This document shows positions 56,801 to 64,000 of a stretch of 64,000 nucleotides of DNA, one piece after another. The notes below the pieces were generated by a model. It made no database searches. It saw only the letters and a program-made list of their open reading frames with translations, and had not been told where the DNA came from. Origin of the DNA: Synaphobranchus kaupii (lineage: Eukaryota; Chordata; Actinopteri; Anguilliformes; Synaphobranchidae); NCBI GenBank assembly GCA_029718625.1, contig CM056376.1, positions 91,206,395 through 91,270,394 on the forward strand, written 5' to 3'. The translations under genes and the position numbers were made by a program. Every line of letters starts with the position of its first letter. Positions within the stretch are counted from its first letter, which is position 1.

Positions 56801-59800
56801 TAAGGATTTGAAGCAAATGATAAATTGATAGGCCTAATGAAAAAAAAATTACTAACTTCATTTTCAACAGAATAGACATTAAAAAAAGGAAAAACATTTC
56901 TGTCGACTCAGCAAAAATGAACTGTAGCCACGTAGAAATTCTACAGGTAGAATTTAATAATGTAATCGTGAAAAAACCTGAGATGACAGTTGTTTTTTCC
57001 CTCCTATATCAGCTCAAAAGTAGTCCACAACACACAGAGCAGTGTCCCAGCTGTAAGGTATATTGGCAATCCCTGTTACACAGTACAGATACAAACATTT
57101 GCCACAGTTTTCTGCTTTGTACAGTTTGTTTTATAACTTTCCTGCATGACATCCAGTCCCAATTTAAGGTAAAAAAGACATATTTCTGCCCTTACAATAT
57201 TAGAATGCTATTTAAGACAAGGTAAACAAATAAAGCTTTTAAAGCTATACATAATTAGCTAATGGGCAGGTAACTATGACAATCAGTTAACAGTTAAGTA
57301 ATAGCCAGGATTATTAATTTTGCGGTCTTCTTTATTTCACTTGATTAACTAAACACAATAGAGCTACGAGAGTTATCTAAATACGTTAAGAACGTTTCGG
57401 TGAATTAGAACACATTAACATTTTCAGCCTGAATTCCTAATAGGCAGCAACTAATCAAACATGTACATCATACTTACAGATGCATTCAAACATCTGCTTT
57501 TCATGTGCAGTTCAAATAACTGCCAATCTGTGCTTAAACACGCTGCCATACCCACAAACTAAGTTTTACTAAATTCAACATGATTTAAAATGTTGACTTA
57601 TTTTAGTTCTAGCCATTGTATTAAAGAGACTGCGTGCCTGTGCATAGGCAGGAATACATGGCAACTATTGGCCTCATGCACCATCCGAGGCTTGCCATTC
57701 ATAGTTGGACATGCAGGGCATGTTGTAGGTTATTTAATACAAAAGCACGCACGCACGCACATATATACAGTATACTGTATTTTATAAGCTACACCGTATA
57801 GATGATACAAATATGCCCACGTCCGTTTTTAATTACTACTCATAATGAAGATTCGGAACAGATTCAGCAACACATATCTTTTCACACTATGTCACACCAC
57901 AATGTAACCCTGATGCCACCCTGAATTTAACACATTGCTGTTGAGTTTGAAGGTTGGTGTGTTGTTTGCGACAATGATTAGAAATTTCAATAATTTTAAT
58001 TTTCACAACATCAAAGGCCTTTTCATTGCTATGAACTGTATAATCAGTTTCATGATTAAACCACCATCACTGCACAATGTTGTGATTAAGTACATTGTTA
58101 CTAGGAAACAAAGCTTGCAAATGTGTTTACTGACAAATATCCACAATACTTACCAACTGGAGTGAACCTGGTTTCATAGGGTTAAAATATAAGGTCTTAC
58201 CATTTATACTTTAAAATAAAAAGTTAATCAATCATTTATGCGTGTTCAATCCAACACTTAAAAGCCAGCCATTGCATATGGTGCCACCCACGATTATTGG
58301 CACCCCTGGTAAAGATGAGTTAAAAGGGTTATAAAAAATTCACCGTTTGGTGAATTAGCTTAATGTGACACTGAAAAATTAGAAAAATCCAACCTTCAAT
58401 TGAAGTAAATTTATTATGAAAAAAAATCCCTCATCAATTATTATTTTTAACAAAACCATGTGTGCCACAATTATTGGCACCCCTGTATTTATATATATAG
58501 AATAAAGTAATCATTTTCAATATTTGGTCGCATATCCTTTGCATGCCATGGGTCTGTTACCCAACAACATCAAAAGACTCTTGATATCTTATTTTCTGGT
58601 ACTCTTACAAGCGATACCATAACGTCTCTACATTTGAATGGGTCTCTATGGGAATTGGGGGGTGGGACTAGATTTAGCTGTAAATTACACTGGAACAGTA
58701 TGGAACACATGGTTGGCTAAATGGCTCTAAGTCATCAAGGGTCTGACGTATCAAACAAGCCTTAAACCATCACTCTGCTGCCAGAAATACAGTAGATATG
58801 GATGGATAACTTGAAGGGTTTCTTCTCCTGACTTATTTTTCCATAGAGTTCAATAGGAAAATTTGTCAGGAGAAACAACCCTTAAAGTGATCTACTGCAT
58901 ATCTGTCAGCAGAGTGATGGTTTGAGGCTCGTTTGATACCTCAAACACTTGGTGACTTACAGCCATTTTACCAGCCATGTATTCCATACTGTTCCAGCAT
59001 AATTTACAGCTAAATCTAGTCCCACCCCCCAATTCCCATAGAGATCCATTCAAATGCAGAGACATTATAATATCACTTGTAAGAGTACCAGAAAATAAGA
59101 TATCAAGAGTGTTTTGATGTTGTTGGGTCACAGACATCAGGAAGTCATGGCATGCAAAGGATATGCGACTAAATATTAAAAAGTATTACTTTATTCTATA
59201 TATAAATGCAGGGGTGCCAATAATTGTGGCACACATGGGTTTGTTAAAAATAATTATTTCTTGATGAGGGATTTATTTTTCTCATAATAAATTTACTTCA
59301 ATTAAAGGTTGGATTTTTCTCATCTTTTCAGTTTGACATTAAGCTAATTCACCGGTGAATTTTTTATAACCCTTTTTACTCATCTTTACCAGGGGTGCCA
59401 ATAATAGTGGGTGGCACTGTAATTCAAAGAGCGTACCGTATGACACAAATGGACAGAAAAATAAGAGAACGAGAAAATGAAGGAAAACAAACATGTGAAA
59501 GGACCACAAAATTCCAGAGCAGGTCTCACACGATACAAGGGAACGGTAGCGCAATGTGAAGGTTATGAAACTGACCCTGCGACCAGCTGGATGCACTTTC
59601 AAATTGCAGTGGTACCCCTGAGCAAGGTAGCAAACGTGCTCCTCTGTAGAAATGGATCATATTGTAAAAATGCCCGGGATGAGTAAAAGAACACTAATAA
59701 AACCGAAAGTTGGTCATCGAGGCCTATAACTGCCACGGAGTGCTGGGCTCGTGCCGACACTCACATCAAACACCTTCTCGGTGTACATCTCGTCATTGAC

Positions 59801-59872
59801 CCGGTCTCTCAGGATGTCCTGGTTCTGCCTCACAAAGGTAATGTAAGTGTCTGCCAAGTCCATGCCAGGCTT
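44669..59872 (-). CDS. cadps2: Calcium-dependent secretion activator 2, C-terminal end (three coding exons)
   Basis: CAPS proteins prime dense-core vesicles for Ca2+-triggered exocytosis at the plasma membrane and bind SNAREs through a MUN domain. Exons 59765-59872, 45664-45768 and 44669-44839 join in frame to 384 nt, 127 residues plus TAG. Landmarks are [40 protein letters not shown] and [13 protein letters not shown], then [24 protein letters not shown] and the stop. The acidic DSDEEE tail is typical of CAPS proteins. CADPS (CAPS1) is the alternative; [15 protein letters not shown] and linkage to FEZF1/AASS favour CADPS2. The 13,996-bp intron between the first two exons carries the minisatellite block and several transposons. 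The C2, PH and most of the MUN domain are upstream, beyond 64000. Confidence 0.94.
45664..45768 (-). CDS. cadps2: cadps2 exon: [19 protein letters not shown]...
   Basis: 35 codons, acceptor TCACAG, donor AAG|GTAACG, ending [10 protein letters not shown]. Confidence 0.96.
47395..47735. repeat. C-rich then G-rich tracts
   Basis: 47395-47440 holds repeated C4-C7 runs. 47672-47733 holds GGGTGGGGTGGGGTGG and GGGGGGTGGGGGTGGGG. Each fits the G3+N G-quadruplex pattern on one strand, about 250 bp apart. Confidence 0.7.
47990..48300 (+). repeat. Polypurine (GA)n tract
   Basis: About 300 bp almost entirely A and G, with GAGAGA mirror repeats. The ORFs in it are composition artefacts. Confidence 0.9.
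49000..49140 (+). pseudogene. Broken Myb/SANT-like Harbinger gene fragment
   Basis: Pieces [27 protein letters not shown] and [11 protein letters not shown] lie in three frames. They resemble the start of the Myb-like protein of Harbinger transposons. One frame change falls at the A8 run near 49076-49083. Stops follow. Confidence 0.55.
49562..50300. mobile_element. 739-bp hAT element with perfect 8-bp duplication
   Basis: Ends TAGTGGTGTGTCGTTCG and GAATGCCCATCACTA. TATGGCAC flanks both sides (49554-49561 and 50301-50308). Subterminal motifs GAGCCGACTC, GAGCCGGCTC and GAGCCGTTTG repeat. Non-autonomous. Confidence 0.9.
51144..51930. repeat. 30-bp minisatellite, about 26 copies
   Basis: Unit CACAGAGCAGCATAGAGCTG plus CAGAGAGTGC. 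Variants AGCACAGAGC, AGGATAGAGC and AGCATAGAGTTG recur in the same order at 51271 and 51509, marking an eight-unit (238-bp) duplication. The 30-bp unit keeps frames open on both strands, so its 200-320-residue ORFs are artefacts. Confidence 0.95.
52022..54536. repeat. 20-bp minisatellite, about 125 copies
   Basis: Unit CACAGAGCTGTACAGRGGAA; most units carry the palindrome CTGTACAG. GAGGAA/GGGGAA and GCTGTAC/GCAGTAC variants alternate irregularly. A 496-bp higher-order copy is marked by ACAAAG at 52625 and 53121, and another by GCGGTAC at 54111 and 54248. The unit has no stop in any minus-strand frame, producing overlapping ORFs up to 861 codons that are not genes. Confidence 0.95.
54540..58278. 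other. cadps2 intron, distal part
   Basis: No exon recognised. Contains a SINE-like copy at 56283-56510 and a complex, possibly conserved stretch at 55900-56175. Confidence 0.5.
56283..56510 (-). repeat. Degenerate SINE related to the 32074-32287 copy
   Basis: Shares the order CATTTA...GCTCTTATCCAGAG...ACTACACTATCGCCCC, but the B box is decayed. Confidence 0.6.
58279..59419. mobile_element. 1.14-kb palindromic Tc1-type element (copy 4, full length)
   Basis: Right end TGGGTGGCACTG followed by TA. The left end is mutated (GGTGCCACCCACGATTATTG) after TA. Both inner arms of the shared core are present around a central spacer near 58845. In the long cadps2 intron. Confidence 0.85.
59765..59872 (-). 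CDS. cadps2: cadps2 exon: [19 protein letters not shown]...
   Basis: 36 codons between CACACAG and GTGAGT, ending [10 protein letters not shown]; the next exon continues QWYTS. A long CT tract lies directly upstream of the acceptor. Confidence 0.95.
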
Positions 59873-59960
59873 CTGTGTGCAAAGAGGAAAGAGCGAGAGA
59901 GATAGAGATAGAGATAGAGAGAGAGAGAGAAGAGACAAAGAGAGAGAGAAAGACAGGTAG
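59873..59960 (-). repeat. CT-rich tract serving as polypyrimidine tract
   Basis: Almost pure CT on the minus strand, running to within a few bases of the cadps2 acceptor at 59873. Confidence 0.8.
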
Positions 59961-60200
59961 AGAGAGAGAGATGCACAGTTACAGTTATAAGGTCGTACAC
60001 AGAACAGTGCTGATGATGTGACACAGGTGCTTTTTGAAAAGGAGGGGAACAATGTCTGAATTCAACTATTTCGAGGTGTTCCATACACAGTCAGCAAGGT
60101 TTTTGCTTAAAACTTTTATCTTATGTTGAGACTCAAAAATCAGCGATTAAAAGTATACTACTCTATATTACAATGCAAACTGACTTTAAGAACGGCAGCT
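59960..60200. repeat. Intronic repeat shared with aass intron
   Basis: Second copy of the repeat at 20960-21190 (GATGCACAGTTACAGTTATA, AATGTCTGAATTCAACTATT, AAAAGTATACTAC), same strand, and also just upstream of a splice acceptor. Confidence 0.75.
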
Positions 60201-63200
60201 CTGGCAAGAGTCACAGAGGCCCCCGAAAAGATAAAAACATCCAGTGCATTACGGTGTCCTGTTACTGTGACTTATCCTTTAATTGGGCAAATTAAATAAA
60301 TATATAAAATAAAACACCAATCGAGCACGGAATGAAAAGCCCTTAGCAATAGCGGTTTGGATTGTGTGTGTCCTTCGCTTGGGCTTGACGGGCAGCCTGC
60401 GGCAGCATGCTTGTCATTTGCGAGTTGTGTGTCACGCTTTTTGATTTGTGATAAATGTTCATCTCCGTCACACTGAGCGAAGAAACCCATCAGAGCAATT
60501 AAAGTCTAAAAGCAGTCCACAAAGAATTCAGAAATTTAATTCCAAACTTCTGAATAGCATTCTGCCACCTAGACCTGAGCATGTAACCAACCCATAAATA
60601 CCTGAATAAAATCAAGACAATAACTCCCCCACCCACTCACTGCCACCACCACCCGCACTACCTCACTTCCACCCAATCCAAAGTCGGGAGCAAAATTGCC
60701 AGAGCGTGCAAGTGTCTCAGGGAGCACTTTACTTGCGACTTTCACAATAACGCATTCCCTGAGCGCGCACCAAGGACGATGCACGATAGATCACAGAGTA
60801 CCCAATCTAGACGGTAGCATTTGTGTCTTTTGGCCCGTGGCATCTCTCAATCAAAGCCCCGGCTTAATTACCAATCAACAGCAGCCATTCCAGTTTACAT
60901 GCTTTCATTTCCACATTTAAATAGATCATCTTGATCTATGTCCCCCCCCCCCACCCCCTCTAATCACTCAACAACCGCAACTCAAAAGCCATTTTTGTTG
61001 CCAATTTTTTTTAGTGCGCACTAGAAAAAAATGGAAATATATTCACGTGAAAGAATTAACTTTCTGAAGTAATGAAATTGTGGATAAATCCACACAATAG
61101 ACTACTTCTTTCATTTAGGCTCAAGGAAAAGCCAGTTAGATTGAACAAGGTGCAACTTCGTTTTCCTTGCACACACAGACGAGAGTACAGTACATTTGGA
61201 GTTGTAACATTTCGATTACAATCCTCTCATAAAGGACTCCCATAACTGTTCTGAGAAAAGTTATCAGCACCAGTAGTTTACTTTACCATTACTTAACATG
61301 TAATTGAAATTTAAAATAAAAAAATTTGCTTTTTTTTGCATAAATTCTGGAAGTAGCTCAGGACCGTGCAGAAACACATAATCAGTTTTGTAATTCTGTG
61401 CACTTTTCACAAAACAATTATGACAATTACACAGAAATGGTAATATACCTGTATCCATGGAGACTCATTTCCATAATGACTTGGCTGGGATGGGCCAACA
61501 ATGGCAAAGTGTGTTCCTTTTTTTGAATACATTTTTTTCAGAGCTTAACCAAAAAGATGATTTCACCTAGCATGGCTTCTGTCTTCATGGCTGGTTGCCT
61601 GACACCTTACTGCCATAAGGCCATGGTTTGATTTAACATAGTATCCTAAGGAACATATGAACATGATTTTGCCTGAGTGGATAACGGTTTGAGGGTAATT
61701 GCCCTGACCAGTGATCAGCGCCATGGGATGATCCATTGGCTGTGTTTAAATCAGCTTCACTTCTAAATTACAGTAGACTAGCATCCTCTTTTTTGGGAGT
61801 CAATACAGACAATAAATATTGATGAGCTACAAGCCAGTTTTCAACTGCCTGGCTCAGAAATAGCTCCTTGCCTCATAAGTCAGTATGAAGGTGTTTATAA
61901 ACAACATGAAAAACTGGCTATTTACACAACACCCACCAGTGAAAAACATGGGCAATGAAAGAGGGGGGGTTATGTTCCAATATCAAGCCAATGATGTTAA
62001 TTCACACAGCTACTACTGAGAGAAGTTTCTCATTGCTTCCCTACATTCTGTTTGTGTTAGTGAGACAGAACACTACACAAGATGGAAGTAAACACATGAA
62101 ATTGCAACATGTACTACCTATGTAGTATTAATACACTTGAGAAATCGCGCAGAAAGCTCTGCTAAAAATAAGACAGGCCCTCACCGCCCTCAAATTCAAG
62201 CTACCAGATGGGTACTTCACACCTTGATTTCCCTCTCTTTTCTTAGCTCCAGAGTGAAGCTACACGGAGCCATTAGACAAGATGTGCACAACTTCACTGA
62301 CTAATTGTGACAGCTGCCAATGGTTCCCAATTAGTGTTGACGTTTTGGAGGTCCAGGCACGGGCAGGGTCCACATACCTGTAATCAAGCGCTAATGTGAT
62401 TTTACTCACGCTCAGTTCGGTTCCCACGTCATTGTCACAGCTTGATGTGTGTGTGTGCTTTATTCTCTCTCACTCCCCCCAGACATACACAACTGGTCCT
62501 TATGTCAATGGAAATGATAGGTCTACGAGAATTACAAGAAACAAGCAAATACGCGATACCGGGCGATCACTTTTGTGCCGTTTTCGAGATGTGATTTACA
62601 TATGTATTCAGATATTCAGCCTCAAAAGTCCTAAGAGATACTTTTGATTTCCATGGACATCTGGTGAGAGCTCAGAAAAGCCAACACTTCTTTAAAAAAA
62701 ACAAAAAAAAAAACACCAGTCACCAAAAATAAGTTGGGAATACTGAACCAGTTAAAACACATAGATGGTATTTATGTGTTATCAAGAAACCTGACGTGTA
62801 ATGTTTGTCATGCAACTTCCATGGCTTTCATTTCTGATGACTGAAAACTCCTCACAGCATAACATCACTCAGATGAATGATAGCATTTTGCCACAGTCAC
62901 AGTTTGGGAATATTACACTGACCAACATGGCTAAAATAACTAAAGGGAGAAGACGACGACCCTCAACTTTTTTATAGTTTGGGAGTCTGTGTAACATGTA
63001 ACGTGCAACGTGAGCGAGATCCCCATAAATGAAGACATTATTGACAGGCTGAACACAAGTGACTTTGTTAATCTTGCAGGCAAACAATGTAATACTCATT
63101 TACTGTAACTTAATGTTACCCACCAGCAAGCTGATGCGTTCGTAACAACTCAGTGTTCGTGCCAAGCGTGAATGAACCATAACGGAACAGCCCCCTCTGT

Positions 63201-63413
63201 ACGATCACTATGGCAGGGTGACAAACAGAAATGACGACCAGATCACTGTGGGCAAGGATCCACAGGGCACGCAGGTAGAGCTCGCACGAGACGGCGCACA
63301 ATGCTTTGTTTGTTTGCAAACATTCCACAGAGTTCCATAAGGAAAACTTTAGTATAGAGAACCAGCATACCAAATGCACAAAAAATTGGACAAAAATGTT
63401 GTGGCCTTCATTT
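60201..63413. other. cadps2 intron with no exon recognised
   Basis: Mixed unique-looking DNA with C9/C4 runs near 60943. No minus-strand segment gave a CAPS MUN-domain match that I can defend. Confidence 0.45.
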
Positions 63414-63980
63414 CGACAGCCTCATAACAAAAGTGCCTAAGTCATTTTTTGGACATTTTGAGATTTTCTGCCTAAATCACTTGATTTATCATTCGTCAAC
63501 AGTGTAAAAATGCTCAAGTCACTGCAGGTCGCTGTGCACTTCCTGAACCACTTTATGCTATGTTCAATGATTTGCAGTCAATGAAGCACATCTTGCCTCA
63601 ACACTGTCACCATTATTTTGACAGTTTACCCCATTTGGAAGCATAAATCTGCCTAGGAAGTGTCAAATTTGATACTTTCTTTGTACCAGTAGATACTTGA
63701 CATTTGCCTAAGTCATCAGTGGATTCTCGACTTTTGCCTAAGTCATCTATATAAATGCCTAAGTCCCACTCAGTTTTCAATATTTTTGCCTAAGTCATCA
63801 TTAGCCATTATGTAATCATAATACAAAGTCACATGATCTGTATTTCATTTAGCAGCCATTGATATGTGTTTGTAAAAGAAAGAGTTAATAAATACTCATT
63901 GACGTAGAATTGCAGCAGTTTTTTGCCTTTTTCTCAAAACTACAAAAAATAACTTAAGCACTTTTGTTATGAGGCTGTCG
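63414..63980. mobile_element. 567-bp MITE with internal GCCTAAGTC repeats
   Basis: Terminal repeats CGACAGCCTCATAACAAAAG and CTTTTGTTATGAGGCTGTCG extend about 37 bp with few mismatches. ATTT flanks both ends (63410-63413, 63981-63984). GCCTAAGTC occurs at 63435, 63706, 63736, 63757 and 63788. Superfamily not assigned. Confidence 0.85.
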
Positions 63981-64000
63981 ATTTGTAAGCGGAGTTTTGG

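Noticed and set aside
44669..59872. CADPS (CAPS1) instead of CADPS2
   Set aside because: The C-terminus fits both closely, but linkage to FEZF1 and AASS and the [11 protein letters not shown] reading favour CADPS2.
60569..60784. Further cadps2 exon (GGAATGCGTTATTGTGAAAG after an AG)
   Set aside because: A TAA-free stretch with an acceptor-like AG exists, but I could not match it to the MUN domain or find a convincing donor in frame.
63116..63379. 87-codon minus-strand ORF as a cadps2 exon
   Set aside because: No recognisable CAPS sequence and no splice sites at useful positions.

Overview
The window is vertebrate nuclear DNA, almost certainly from a teleost fish. Four multi-exon genes can be read from spliced homology with canonical splice sites. 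Order and orientation are PTPRZ1 (3' end, +), AASS (complete, -), FEZF1 (complete, -) and CADPS2 (3' end, -). As I recall it, this matches the human 7q31 block PTPRZ1-AASS-FEZF1-CADPS2. The fish assignment rests on the repeats: a Sleeping Beauty-type Tc1 inverted repeat, other Tc1-like elements, hAT and Harbinger MITEs, tRNA-derived SINEs and long CA minisatellites. The exact order or species cannot be fixed from the sequence.

Layout. 1-7151 carries the last seven coding exons of PTPRZ1 (catalytically dead second phosphatase domain and ESLV C-terminus), with a 3' UTR to about 8040. 8040-12336 is intergenic and contains a dead Tc1 transposase. 12337-33034 is AASS in 23 coding exons; the joined exons total 2787 nt, giving 928 residues in one uninterrupted frame. 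One AASS intron has a GC donor. 33035-37349 is intergenic. 37350-39504 is FEZF1 in four exons (437 residues, Eh1 motif, six C2H2 fingers). 39505-43914 is intergenic and AT-rich. 44669-59872 carries the last three coding exons of CADPS2 (127 residues); its last-but-one intron is 14 kb and contains a 3.4-kb minisatellite block and nested transposons. 59873-64000 is CADPS2 intron with no further exon that I can support.

The four genes are not a pathway. AASS is mitochondrial lysine catabolism, PTPRZ1 is a neural and glial receptor phosphatase, FEZF1 is a forebrain and olfactory repressor, and CADPS2 primes dense-core vesicles. The conserved linkage may reflect shared regulatory DNA around FEZF1; that is inference.

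The unusual material is in the introns: a three-level transposon nest with target duplications at each level; a long palindromic core found between three different kinds of Tc1-type terminus; one intronic repeat whose CT-rich end abuts splice acceptors in two unrelated genes; a hAT element inside a Harbinger-like element; and a small MITE packed with copies of GCCTAAGTC. I found no CRISPR array, operon, rRNA, true tRNA gene or clearly new coding system. Coordinates were counted by hand and may be off by a base in places, although the exon lengths sum in frame for every gene.
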